Part shown: one piece after another, positions 52,308-60,907 of the stretch
Numbering within the stretch: the stretch's first letter is position 1
Layout of the letters: each line of letters opens with the position of its first letter
DNA from: Duganella sp. 1411
Lineage (GTDB): Bacteria; Pseudomonadota; Gammaproteobacteria; Burkholderiales; Burkholderiaceae_D
Length of the DNA: 64,000 nucleotides
Assembly (NCBI RefSeq): GCF_017833525.1
Contig: NZ_JAFICD010000005.1
Location: forward strand, 186,001-250,000
Direction: 5' to 3'
Made by a program: the position numbers and the translations under genes
The notes under the pieces: generated by a model
Seen by the model: the letters and a program-made list of their open reading frames with translations, nothing else
Told to the model about the DNA's origin: nothing
The model's database searches: none

Positions 52308-53537
52308 TCAGCCCTTCGCCAGCATGGCCGATTTGGCCGGCACAGCGGGTGTGGCGCCGGCGGGCAGCTTGACCTGCGCGCCCGGCTTGACCGCGTTCAA
52401 TTTCGAGACGATGACGTTGGCGCCCTTGTCGAGGCCGTCGGTGACCTCGACGTAGCCCTCGTCGTCGTTGCGCAATCCCAGGGTGACCGGCTGCGCCACC
52501 ACCTTGCCGTTCTCAATCTTGTAGACCACCTGCTTGCCCTGGTCGTCGCGCAGCGCCGTCATCGGCACGATGGGCGCGACGGCCGAGCGCGCGGTGACGA
52601 TGCTGCCCTTGGCGAACATGCCGGCGCGCAGCGCGCCGTCGTCGTTGCGCACCGCGATATAGACCAGCATCGCGCGCGAACCGGCCTCGGTGGCCGGATT
52701 GATGCGCGCCACCTTGCCCTCGAACTCGCGCTTCTGGAAACCGTCGACCTTGAAGCGGACGTCCTGGCCGACCTTCACGCGCGGGATCTCCGAGGCCGGC
52801 ACCTGCGCCTCCAGGGTCAGCTCCGACAGGTTGACGATGCTGTAGACCGGCATGTCCGGCGCCAGCTTCTCGCCGGCCTGCACGTGGCGCTTGCTGACGA
52901 TGCCGCTGATCGGCGCCTTGATGACGCCGTCGTTGAGCGCGATACGGGCGATCTCGACCATCGCGGCGGCCGACTTGACGTTGGCGCGCGCCAGCGCCAC
53001 CGTGTTCTGGGTCGAATCGAAGGCGTTTTGCGAAATGTATTTTTGCGACAGCAGCGCCTGGCTGTTGGCTTCGTTCTTGGTGGCCATCGACAGCTTGGCC
53101 TGGGCTTCGTCGAGCATGGCCTGCTGCTGTTGCAGGCGCGCGCGCAGGTCGGCCTGGTCGATGCGCGCCAGCACCTGGCCGGCGCTGACGGCCATGCCTT
53201 CCTGCACCGTGGTGGCCTCCACCACGCCCGAGATCTTGGACTTGATGGTGGCCGAACTCAGGGGCGCCAGCGAGCCCGACAAGGGCAAGCTGACCGCCAA
53301 TGATCTGGCATCGATGGCCGCGATGTCGCCGCTGGCCAGTTCGAACACTTCCTGTTTGGTTTCCTTCTTGCCCTGCGCCTGGGCCGGCGGCGGCGCCGTG
53401 CCCGGAGCGGACTGGTTGCCGCGCATGACGGTCCAGCCGCCGGCGGCCAGGCCCAGCACGATCAGCACGGCCACCGGCTTGCGCCAGCTTTTGCGGACGG
53501 TGGGTGTGGAGGCGAGTGGCAAGGTTTCAATTTTCAT
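52308..53537 (-). CDS. RND efflux periplasmic adaptor subunit
   Basis: A 409-residue membrane-fusion protein. One N-terminal span (KPVAVLIVLGLAAGGWTVM) anchors it. A lipoyl half-motif (ISGVVEATTVQEGMAVSAGQVLARID) and an alpha-helical hairpin (residues about 125-190) follow, then the second lipoyl half (GVIKAPISGIVSKRHVQAGEKL) and the beta-barrel domain. It links the permease to a TolC-type channel. I chose ATG 53537; the longer frame from 53582 adds residues ahead of the membrane anchor. First gene of a two-gene operon. Confidence 0.92.
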   Translation of the reverse strand: MKIETLPLASTPTVRKSWRKPVAVLIVLGLAAGGWTVMRGNQSAPGTAPPPAQAQGKKETKQEVFELASGDIAAIDARSLAVSLPLSGSLAPLSSATIKSKISGVVEATTVQEGMAVSAGQVLARIDQADLRARLQQQQAMLDEAQAKLSMATKNEANSQALLSQKYISQNAFDSTQNTVALARANVKSAAAMVEIARIALNDGVIKAPISGIVSKRHVQAGEKLAPDMPVYSIVNLSELTLEAQVPASEIPRVKVGQDVRFKVDGFQKREFEGKVARINPATEAGSRAMLVYIAVRNDDGALRAGMFAKGSIVTARSAVAPIVPMTALRDDQGKQVVYKIENGKVVAQPVTLGLRNDDEGYVEVTDGLDKGANVIVSKLNAVKPGAQVKLPAGATPAVPAKSAMLAKG

Positions 53538-53755
53538 ATCGTTCTTCTGCGAATGTTTGTCGGCGCTGGAAGGACCGCGCATGTTGGCACTTTATGAATT
53601 TGCAAGGGCCGGCGCCATCGAAATGCGACGGGTGGCGCAAAAGCGTGGCTGAAATGCGCAAAACCGGGATCAAACGCGTTTGAGACACGTCAAGGGCGGA
53701 TTTGACAAAAGGGCAAGAATGGCGAAGGCCCGCGAAGGCGCCACGAAAGGGCCAT

Positions 53756-55486
53756 GTGTCTGTCGACTTCCATCTGATGTACGAAAAGACCAGCGACGCC
53801 GTCGCGCTGATACGGGACGGGCGCATCGTCGGCGTCAATCCGGCCGCGCTGGCGATGTTCGAGTGCGCCGATGCGGCCGACATGCTGGACCGCGAGCTGG
53901 CGGAGTTCTCGCCGCCGCAGCAGGCCGAGGGCGTGCCGTCGGCGCCGCTGCTGCGCGAGCTGGCCGCGCGCGCCCACGGCGACGGCAACCAGCGCTTCGA
54001 ATGGTGCTGCGTCGGCCGCGCGGGCCGCCAGTTCTGGACCGAGATACTGATGACCTCGGTAGCGCACGAGGACGGCGCGCTGCTGTACACGGCGATCCGC
54101 GACATCTCCGCGCGCCGCGACGAGCAGTTGAGCATGTATCTGGCGCTGATGGCCGACCTGGCCGACCGCCGCCGCACCGAGGCGCGCACCCGCCACCTGG
54201 CCGAGCACGATTTCCTGACCGACCTGCCGAACCGCGTGCTGCTGCTCGACCGCATGAGCCTGGCACTGGCGGCGGCGCGCCGCAACCAGCGCATGGCTGC
54301 CATCCTGTTCCTCGACCTCGACCGCTTCAAGTACATCAACGACACGCTCGGCCACCACGTCGGCGACCAGCTGCTCAAGGAGGTGGCGGCGCGGCTGGTC
54401 AAGTGCGTGCGCGGCGTCGACACCGTCAGCCGCCAGGGCGGCGACGAGTTCGTCGTCATCCTGGCCGACATCGGCAGCATCGCCCAGGCCGCCCACGTGG
54501 CCGCCACGATCCAGCAAGCCATCGCCCAGGAGTTCGTGCTCGAGCCGCACCGGCTGCACGTGAGCACGTCGATCGGCGTCAGCATCTTCCCCGACGACGG
54601 CGCCGACATCGAGACCCTGATGAAAAACGCCGACCTGGCCATGTACCACGTCAAGGAAAGCGGCAGGAACGGCTATCAGTTCTTCAGCCCGGAGATGAAC
54701 GCGCAGATCGTCGAGCGCGTGGCGTTCGAGAACGACCTGCGGCGGGCGCTGGCGGAGCGGCAGTTCACGCTGGAGTACGAGCCCGAGATCGACATCGAAA
54801 GCGGCCTGCCGCTGGCGGCCGAGGCGCTGATCCGCTGGCGCCACCCGACCCTGGGGCTGCTGCTGCCGGAGCGCTTCATCGGCGTGGCCGAGGACAGCGG
54901 GCTGATGGTGCGGATCGGGCAGTGGGTGCTGGAGCAGGCCTGCCTGGCGGCGCGGCGCTGGCACGACGCCGGCCATCCGCTGGTGGTGGGCGTCAATCTG
55001 TCGCAGACGCAGTTCCTGCAAAAGAACCTGGTCGACAAGGTGCGCGCGGCGCTGGAGGCGTCCGGCCTGCCGCCGGCGCTGCTGCAGCTGGAGTTGACCG
55101 AGGCGATGCTGATGCGGCACAGCGCCGGCGCGGCCGCCACCTTGGGTGCGCTGCGGGCGCTGGGGGTGCGGCTGGCGCTGGACGATTTCGGCACCGGCTA
55201 CACGCGGGTGGGGGATTTGAAGGAGTACCCGCTCGACAAGCTCAAGATCGACGTCTCGTTCGTCGGCGGCATCGGCGATCCCGACGATGATGCCGTGGTG
55301 CACGCGCCGGTGGTCAACGCCATCATCGCGATGGCGCACAGCCTGGGGCTGACGGTGCTGGCCGAGGGCGTGGAGAGCGAGGCGCAGCTGCGGTTTCTGC
55401 GCGAGCATGGCTGCGACCAGTACCAGGGCCGCCACGCGCGCCTGAACGGCAGCCTGGACAGCCTGGGCGGGCTGCTGGATGGTTGA
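53756..55486 (+). CDS. PAS-GGDEF-EAL cyclic-di-GMP signalling protein
   Basis: A 576-residue bifunctional-type protein. A PAS domain (residues about 5-120, ALIRDGRIVGVNPAALAMFE) is followed by a GGDEF domain with an intact site (RQGGDEFVVIL) and an EAL domain with AEALIRWRHP, the ligand Asp pair in LALDDFGTGY and VLAEGVESEAQL. Both catalytic sites look complete. No transmembrane segment is visible. GTG 53756 follows AAAGG; ATG 53777 and TTG 53702 are alternatives. It is divergent from the RND adaptor. Confidence 0.87.
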   Translation: MSVDFHLMYEKTSDAVALIRDGRIVGVNPAALAMFECADAADMLDRELAEFSPPQQAEGVPSAPLLRELAARAHGDGNQRFEWCCVGRAGRQFWTEILMTSVAHEDGALLYTAIRDISARRDEQLSMYLALMADLADRRRTEARTRHLAEHDFLTDLPNRVLLLDRMSLALAAARRNQRMAAILFLDLDRFKYINDTLGHHVGDQLLKEVAARLVKCVRGVDTVSRQGGDEFVVILADIGSIAQAAHVAATIQQAIAQEFVLEPHRLHVSTSIGVSIFPDDGADIETLMKNADLAMYHVKESGRNGYQFFSPEMNAQIVERVAFENDLRRALAERQFTLEYEPEIDIESGLPLAAEALIRWRHPTLGLLLPERFIGVAEDSGLMVRIGQWVLEQACLAARRWHDAGHPLVVGVNLSQTQFLQKNLVDKVRAALEASGLPPALLQLELTEAMLMRHSAGAAATLGALRALGVRLALDDFGTGYTRVGDLKEYPLDKLKIDVSFVGGIGDPDDDAVVHAPVVNAIIAMAHSLGLTVLAEGVESEAQLRFLREHGCDQYQGRHARLNGSLDSLGGLLDG

Positions 55487-55534
55487 AGCGCGCCGGCGGG
55501 CGCGGCGGCTGAATCACTCTGAATCACTCTAAAC

Positions 55535-55632
55535 CACGTAGGGCGGATTAGCGCAGCGTAATCGGCCATATATGAGCCGCCAACGGCGCAAGCATGGCCG
55601 ATTACGGCGTTCCGCCTAATCCGCCCTACGTG
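55535..55632. repeat. Dispersed palindromic repeat, full copy
   Basis: It runs from CACGTAGGGCGGATTAGCGC to GCCTAATCCGCCCTACGTG, with a central ATATATGAGCCGCC variant. It lies between the convergent GGDEF-EAL and EEP-family genes and could form a long hairpin that separates the two transcripts. Confidence 0.85.
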
Positions 55633-55649
55633 TCACCTTGGCGCCTTGG

Positions 55650-56657
55650 TTACATCTCATTGCCGCGCTCGCGGCCACGCCGCTCGTCATACATCCGCAC
55701 CCGCACCAGCACCTGGCCATGATCCGACGCCTCCGGCTTAGCCTGCAACAAATGGTCGTTCAGATAAGTCACATCGAGCACCTCGCCGACGGCGAAACGC
55801 GAGGCCGGATTGAATTCCTCCGACACCAGCACATGATCAATGGTCATGTAGTGCCCCTCATGGATGTTGGTGTAGCCCACATGGCGCAGGCGGTCGCGGC
55901 CGCGCTGGATCTGGTTGCTGTCGAACAGCCGGCCGCTGAGCTCCTCGTCGTCCAGCCCCACGCAGCCCGAGCCCATGACGATGGTCGTCGTGACGGCGTC
56001 GGCCGTGTCGTTGAAGTCGCCCAGCACGATGCGCGGGCGGCGGCCGTCGCGGTCCATCTGGCTCAGCAGCGCGCGCAGCGCCACCGCCTCGGTGCCGCGC
56101 CGTATCAGCGAGCGCAAATTGGCGTGCGCGTACAGCATGGCCTCGTCGCCCGGGTCGCCGTGGCGGTAGTCGGGCCGCTTGGACTTGAGGTGGATCACCA
56201 GCACGTCGATGACGCGCTCGTCGGGCAGCAGCACCTGCGCGTGCAAGGGCGCGCGGGCGAAGCGGTCGGGGTCGCGATTGCCCTCGGGCATGGCGACGCC
56301 GTCCGGGAACAGCTGGTAGGCGTGGGCCGGCGCGGCCAGCGGCAGGCGCGAGATCAGCGCCACCTGCGGCGTCAGGCGCGGCTCGCCGGTATTCGGATCG
56401 GGGGCCGGATCGAAGCCGGCCAGCGTGGCGTTGTTGTAGCGGCGGCTGTGGGCCAGCACGTCGCGCAGCGCCGCCATCGAAAACACTTCCTGCAAACCGA
56501 TGACGTCGGCGTCGAGCTGGTCGAGCTGCTGGGCGGTCCACAGCACTTTGGCCTGGTAGTCGTCCGGCGTGAGCGGCGCCAAGTTGTCGTACAATTTCGC
56601 CCCAGGCTGGGAAAGATTGCATACATTGAAAGTGGCAAAGCGGATTTCCTGCTGCAT
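55650..56657 (-). CDS. Endonuclease/exonuclease/phosphatase (EEP) family protein
   Basis: A 335-residue metal-dependent phosphodiesterase-fold protein. It has IRFATFNVCNLSQ at the start, the catalytic Glu in DVIGLQEVF, VLVIHLKSKR, IVLGDFNDTADAV and the terminal SDHGQVLVRV (His general base). There is no signal peptide. The substrate could be a nucleic acid, a phospholipid or an inositol phosphate; the family does not decide. It is divergent from ybaK with 48 bp between. Confidence 0.87.
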   Translation of the reverse strand: MQQEIRFATFNVCNLSQPGAKLYDNLAPLTPDDYQAKVLWTAQQLDQLDADVIGLQEVFSMAALRDVLAHSRRYNNATLAGFDPAPDPNTGEPRLTPQVALISRLPLAAPAHAYQLFPDGVAMPEGNRDPDRFARAPLHAQVLLPDERVIDVLVIHLKSKRPDYRHGDPGDEAMLYAHANLRSLIRRGTEAVALRALLSQMDRDGRRPRIVLGDFNDTADAVTTTIVMGSGCVGLDDEELSGRLFDSNQIQRGRDRLRHVGYTNIHEGHYMTIDHVLVSEEFNPASRFAVGEVLDVTYLNDHLLQAKPEASDHGQVLVRVRMYDERRGRERGNEM

Positions 56658-56705
56658 AATGAGAAACTCCTGTAGACGACAACCTTCACGAACAGCGTAT
56701 CACGC

Positions 56706-57197
56706 ATGGCCAAAAAAGAGCATATCTCCGAGACCCCCGCCACGCAGTTTCTGCGTAAACACAAGGTCCCCTTCACGGAGCACCCCTACGACTACGAGGA
56801 GCACGGCGGCACCAGCGTGTCCTCGCGCGAGCTGGGCGTCGACGAACACCACGTCGTCAAGACCCTGGTAATGCAGGACGAGGCCGCCAAGCCGTTGATC
56901 GTGCTGATGCACGGCGACTGCAAGGTCTCGACCAAGAACCTGGCGCGCGGCATTGGCTGCAAGTCGGTCGAGCCTTGCAAACCGGACGTGGCCACGCGCC
57001 ACAGCGGCTATCAGATCGGCGGCACCTCGCCGTTCGGCACCCGCAAGGCGCTGCCGGTGTACGTCGAGGATAGCATCCTTGGGTTGGAAACCATTTATAT
57101 CAATGGCGGCAGGCGCGGATACCTGGTCGGCATCGCGCCGCAAGTGCTGGTGGATTTGCTGGGCGCCAAGGCCGTGCACTGCGCGCTGGCCGACTGA
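56706..57197 (+). CDS. ybaK: Cys-tRNA(Pro)/Cys-tRNA(Cys) deacylase YbaK
   Basis: A 163-residue trans-editing enzyme that hydrolyses Cys mischarged on tRNA-Pro. The catalytic-region Lys lies in HHVVKTLVMQ, and the conserved GYQIGGTSPFGTRKALPVYV and YINGGRRGYLVGI segments are typical of YbaK/EbsC. It is full length for the family and transcribed alone. Confidence 0.93.
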   Translation: MAKKEHISETPATQFLRKHKVPFTEHPYDYEEHGGTSVSSRELGVDEHHVVKTLVMQDEAAKPLIVLMHGDCKVSTKNLARGIGCKSVEPCKPDVATRHSGYQIGGTSPFGTRKALPVYVEDSILGLETIYINGGRRGYLVGIAPQVLVDLLGAKAVHCALAD

Positions 57198-57238
57198 GGC
57201 TTGGCAGTGTATATTCCCGGGTCCGCGCCATTGGCATG

Positions 57239-57290
57239 CGCCGTCGGCGGCTCGTGGCGGATTACGGCGTGCCGCCTAATCCGCCCTACT
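57239..57290. repeat. Dispersed palindromic repeat, right-half copy
   Basis: Only the right arm is present (GGCGGATTACGGCGTGCCGC and then CTAATCCGCCCTACT). It lies between ybaK and plsY. Confidence 0.75.
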
Positions 57291-57339
57291 TGTTTTGTGG
57301 TTTGAGCGTCCAGCGGGCACGTCACTTTTTGAGGAAACA

Positions 57340-57966
57340 ATGAATACAGTTTGGATGACCGTCGCCGCCTATCTGCTCGGTTCGATCTCGTTTGCCGTTA
57401 TTTCGAGCAAGTTGTTCGGCATCGCCGATCCCCGCACCTACGGTTCCAAAAACCCCGGCGCCACCAATGTGTTGCGCAGCGGTAACAAGGCGGCCGCCGT
57501 CGTCACGCTGATCGGCGACTGCGTCAAAGGCTGGCTGGCGGTGTGGCTGGCCGTGCGCTTCCAGGAACAGTTGCAGATCGGCGACGGCACCATCGCGCTG
57601 GTGGCGATCGCGGTGTTCCTCGGCCATCTGTGGCCGGTGTTCTTCCGCTTTGTCGGCGGCAAGGGCGTGGCGACCGCGCTGGGCGTGCTGCTGGGCCTGA
57701 ACCCCTGGCTGGGCCTGGCGACCCTGGTGACGTGGCTGGCGGTGGCGTTCGCGTTCCGCTACTCGTCGCTGGCGGCGCTGGTGGCGGCGCTGTTCGCGCC
57801 GTTCTACTACGGCCTGCTGTTCGGCTTCGAGCCGCAGCTGGCGGCCGTGTTCATCATGTGCGTGCTGTTGATTTTCCGTCACCGTAAAAACATCTCGAAC
57901 TTGATCGCCGGCAAGGAAAGCCGCATCGGCAGCAAGAGCAAAGACGCCGCCAAAGCCAAAAAATAA
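57340..57966 (+). CDS. plsY: Glycerol-3-phosphate acyltransferase PlsY
   Basis: A 208-residue integral membrane enzyme that makes lysophosphatidate from acyl-phosphate and glycerol-3-phosphate. The three conserved motifs are GSISFAVISSKLFG, the G-S-K-N-P-G-A-T-N phosphate loop, and GGKGVATALGVLLGL with HLWPVFFRF just before it. It has a Lys-rich C-terminal tail. GAGG precedes ATG 57340; the longer frame from 57295 has no site. Confidence 0.94.
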   Translation: MNTVWMTVAAYLLGSISFAVISSKLFGIADPRTYGSKNPGATNVLRSGNKAAAVVTLIGDCVKGWLAVWLAVRFQEQLQIGDGTIALVAIAVFLGHLWPVFFRFVGGKGVATALGVLLGLNPWLGLATLVTWLAVAFAFRYSSLAALVAALFAPFYYGLLFGFEPQLAAVFIMCVLLIFRHRKNISNLIAGKESRIGSKSKDAAKAKK

Positions 57967-58046
57967 GGCTGGCGAGGGCACCGGCGCTTGAATTCGCGCC
58001 GGACGCCGCTATATGCTGACTTATCACTTTCAGCAAAGGCCCCCGC

Positions 58047-58694
58047 ATGAGCACTCCCGTCAAAATCGATTTCGTCTCCGATGTTTCCTGCCCGTGGTGC
58101 GCGATCGGCCTCAAGTCGCTGGAACAGGCGCTCGACAACATCGGCGACGAGGCCGACGTCAGCCTGCATTTCCAGCCGTTCGAGCTCAATCCCAAGATGG
58201 GCCCCGAGGGCCAGAACATCGACGAACACCTGACCGAGAAATACGGCTCCTCGCCCGAGCAGCAGGACCAGGCACGCGCCATGATCCGCGCGCGCGGCGC
58301 CGAGGTGGGCTTCGATTTCGCCATGCACAAGCGCAGCCGCATCTACAACACCTTCGACGCCCACCGCCTGCTGCATTGGGCCGAGGGCGAAGGCAAGCAG
58401 CGCGCGCTCAAGGAGGCGTTGTTCGCCGCTTATTTCACGCTGGGCGACGACCCCAGCTCGCACGAGGTGTTGCTGCGCGTGGCCGGCGAGGCGGGCCTGG
58501 ACACGGCGGTCGCCGCCGAGGTGCTGGAATCGGACCGTTACGCGGCCGAGGTGCGCGAGCGCGAGCAGTTCTTCCAGCGCCACGGCATCAACTCGGTGCC
58601 GGCGGTGATCATCAACGAACGCCATTTGATCTCCGGCGGCCAGCCTGCCGCGGTGTTCGAAAAGGCGCTGCGCGAGATCATGGCACAGGCATAA
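58047..58694 (+). CDS. DsbA family oxidoreductase (FrnE-like)
   Basis: A 215-residue thioredoxin-fold protein of the FrnE/2-hydroxychromene isomerase-like group. The redox motif is C15-P-W-C18 in FVSDVSCPWCAIG. The insertion is all-helical, and the cis-proline loop is INSVPAVIINERHLISGGQP. There is no signal peptide, so it acts in the cytoplasm, unlike true DsbA. The physiological substrate is unknown. Confidence 0.9.
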   Translation: MSTPVKIDFVSDVSCPWCAIGLKSLEQALDNIGDEADVSLHFQPFELNPKMGPEGQNIDEHLTEKYGSSPEQQDQARAMIRARGAEVGFDFAMHKRSRIYNTFDAHRLLHWAEGEGKQRALKEALFAAYFTLGDDPSSHEVLLRVAGEAGLDTAVAAEVLESDRYAAEVREREQFFQRHGINSVPAVIINERHLISGGQPAAVFEKALREIMAQA

Positions 58695-58803
58695 ATAATT
58701 TGCGGGTCGGCGGCGGGGCGGATGGTTGGGCGCCCCGGTTTTGTTATAAAATTAACTGGTGGCATCCACCTATAATAAAACGACGTCGCTACACGGGGAC
58801 CCT

Positions 58804-59865
58804 ATGTTGGCCGCAGACAACGTACACACGCTGACCACCTCGCGCCCGCCGGCTGACCAGTTCAGGCTGGCCGCGCTGCACCGCTACGATATCCTCGACT
58901 CCCCCGCCTGCGAAGACTTCAGCTTTCTCACCGAGCTGGCCGCGCGCATCTGCGACGTTCCCTACGCCTTCGTGTCGCTGGTCGACGCCGACCGGGTGTG
59001 GATCAAGTCCTGCGCCGGCATGCACATGGGCGAACTGCCGCGTGGCGAGAGCTATTGCTCGCTGGCGGTGCTGGGCGACGCTTCCACCGAGATCGCCGAC
59101 CTGACCGAGGACTACCGCACCGCCCGCATGACGCTGACCGTCAATCCGCCATATATGCGCATGTACAGCAGCGTGGCGCTGACGTCGTCGGACGGCTTCG
59201 CCATCGGCACCTTGTGCGTGATGGACACCAAACCGGGCGGCCTGGACACGACCCAGCGTTCGATGCTGACGCGGCTGGCGCGCCAGGTGATGGCGCTGAT
59301 CGAACTGCGCGCCAGCGAGCGCACGCTGGGCGACACCGTGCGCGAACTGGAGCTGCTGGCCACCACCGACGAGCTGACCGGCCTGCACAACCGCCGTTCG
59401 CTGTTGCAGCGGCTGCGCTTCGAGGCGGCGCGCGCCAAGCGTTTCCGCTCGCCGCTGTCGGCGGTGATGATCGACCTGGACCACTTCAAGCGCATCAACG
59501 ACGAGCACGGCCACGCGGTCGGCGACCAGGTGCTGGCCGGCGTCGGCCGCCTGCTGCGCGAGAGCGTGCGCGTGATCGACATCGCCGGCCGCTACGGCGG
59601 CGAGGAACTGTGCGTGATCCTGCCCAACACGCCGCTCGACGGCGCGCTGAAATTCGCCGAAACCTTGCGCTGCAAGATCGAGGCGCAGCTGCATTACGCC
59701 GGCGCGCGGGCGTTGCCGGTGACGGCCAGCCTCGGCGTGGGATCGTTCGACCACATGGACATTGCCGACGCCGAAAGCCTGCTGCGCCAGGCCGACGCCG
59801 CGCTCTACCGCGCCAAGCACGCGGGCCGCAACCGCGTCGAGGGCGCGCTTACCGAACGACATTGA
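58804..59865 (+). CDS. GAF domain diguanylate cyclase
   Basis: A 353-residue soluble protein. A GAF domain (residues about 25-170; FSFLTELAARICDVPYAFVSLVD, GFAIGTLCVMDTKPG) is joined to a GGDEF domain. The active site reads RYGGEELCVILP, a functional GGEEF-type variant, with DLDHFKRINDEHGHAVGDQ upstream. It should make cyclic-di-GMP in response to a small ligand. ATG 58804 was chosen as the start of the conserved region. Three closely spaced genes follow on the same strand. Confidence 0.9.
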   Translation: MLAADNVHTLTTSRPPADQFRLAALHRYDILDSPACEDFSFLTELAARICDVPYAFVSLVDADRVWIKSCAGMHMGELPRGESYCSLAVLGDASTEIADLTEDYRTARMTLTVNPPYMRMYSSVALTSSDGFAIGTLCVMDTKPGGLDTTQRSMLTRLARQVMALIELRASERTLGDTVRELELLATTDELTGLHNRRSLLQRLRFEAARAKRFRSPLSAVMIDLDHFKRINDEHGHAVGDQVLAGVGRLLRESVRVIDIAGRYGGEELCVILPNTPLDGALKFAETLRCKIEAQLHYAGARALPVTASLGVGSFDHMDIADAESLLRQADAALYRAKHAGRNRVEGALTERH

Positions 59866-59878
59866 AAGGAAATCCGTC

Positions 59879-60169
59879 ATGCCCACCGCCAGCTGGAACG
59901 GCGTCGTCATCGCCCAAGCGAACGACGACGAAGTCGAAATCGTCGAAAACAACGTGTATTTCCCGCCATCGGCTGTGAAGTCCGAGTATCTGCAGCCCAG
60001 CGACCACACCAGCCGCTGCCCGTGGAAGGGACTGGCCAGCTACTACAGCGTCAGCGTCGACGGCAAGGTCAACGAAAACGCCGCCTGGTACTATCCTCAG
60101 CCGTCCGAGAAAGCCGCGCAGATCAAGGACCACATCGCGTTCTGGCGCGGCGTGGACGTGCGGCGCTAG
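59879..60169 (+). CDS. DUF427 domain-containing protein
   Basis: A 96-residue small beta-rich protein of the DUF427 family. Typical segments are ASWNGVVIAQ near the N-terminus, VENNVYFPP, and TSRCPWKGLASYYSV, whose CPWKG motif marks the family. AAGGA precedes the ATG. It starts 13 bp after the GGDEF gene and ends two bases before the AAA gene. The biochemical function is not established. Confidence 0.88.
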   Translation: MPTASWNGVVIAQANDDEVEIVENNVYFPPSAVKSEYLQPSDHTSRCPWKGLASYYSVSVDGKVNENAAWYYPQPSEKAAQIKDHIAFWRGVDVRR

Positions 60170-60171
60170 CG

Positions 60172-60903
60172 ATGGCGTTATCGGCCAAGCCGTACCTGCA
60201 AAGGATCACGGCGCAGTTCGGCGACGGCGTCGACTGGGACCGTCATCCTTACAACGTGCCGGCGGTGCGGGAGCTCGAATCGATCAGCTTTCATGCGGAC
60301 GTGACGTTTTTCATCGGCGAAAACGGCGCCGGCAAGTCGACCCTGCTCGAATCGATCGCGCTGGCGCTGGGTTTCAGCATGGAGGGCGGCACCAAATCGG
60401 TCCGCCTCAACACCGCCGGCGAAGCGGCGCCGCTGTATCAATCGCTGCGCCTTTCCAAAAGCTTCATGAAGCCGCGCGACGAATATTTCTTCCGCGCCGA
60501 GAGTTTTCACAACGTCGCCACCTACATGGAGGAAGTCGGCTACCTCGATGGTTACGGCGGTTCGCTGCATTCGCGCTCGCACGGCGAGGCGTTCATGGCG
60601 GTGTTGCTCAATAAATTCAAAGGCAACGGCCTGTACCTGCTGGACGAACCGGAGGCGGCGCTGTCGCCGAACCGCCAGCTGGCGGCGCTGAGCGCGATCC
60701 ATCAACTGGTGCAGCAGGATTCGCAATTCATCATCGCCACGCATTCGCCGATCCTGCTGGCCTATCCGAACGCGAAGATCCTGCTGTTCGACGGCGCCGG
60801 CATCACCGAAGTGGCGTACGAGGACACTGAGCATTTCGCCATCACGCGCGACTTCCTCAACCACTACCCGCGCCGGCTGCAGCAGCTGCTCGAACTCGAT
60901 TAG
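60172..60903 (+). CDS. AAA family ATPase (ABC/SMC-like, stand-alone)
   Basis: A 243-residue nucleotide-binding protein with Walker A FIGENGAGKSTLLESIA, a signature-like HSRSHGEAFMA, Walker B LYLLDEPEAALSPNRQ and the switch His in IIATHSPILLAYP. This is the compact AAA_21/ABC-type fold found in YhaN/OLD-like and phage-defence ATPases, but without a fused nuclease. It is packed between DUF427 and a membrane hydrolase gene (two- and four-base gaps). Its partner and role are unknown. Confidence 0.85.
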   Translation: MALSAKPYLQRITAQFGDGVDWDRHPYNVPAVRELESISFHADVTFFIGENGAGKSTLLESIALALGFSMEGGTKSVRLNTAGEAAPLYQSLRLSKSFMKPRDEYFFRAESFHNVATYMEEVGYLDGYGGSLHSRSHGEAFMAVLLNKFKGNGLYLLDEPEAALSPNRQLAALSAIHQLVQQDSQFIIATHSPILLAYPNAKILLFDGAGITEVAYEDTEHFAITRDFLNHYPRRLQQLLELD

Positions 60904-60907
60904 GTAC

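Noticed and set aside
49204..52455. 1083-codon open frame on the plus strand opposite the RND permease
   Set aside because: Antisense shadow of a clear RND gene. The translation is His/Arg/Ala-rich low-complexity sequence typical of high-GC antisense frames.
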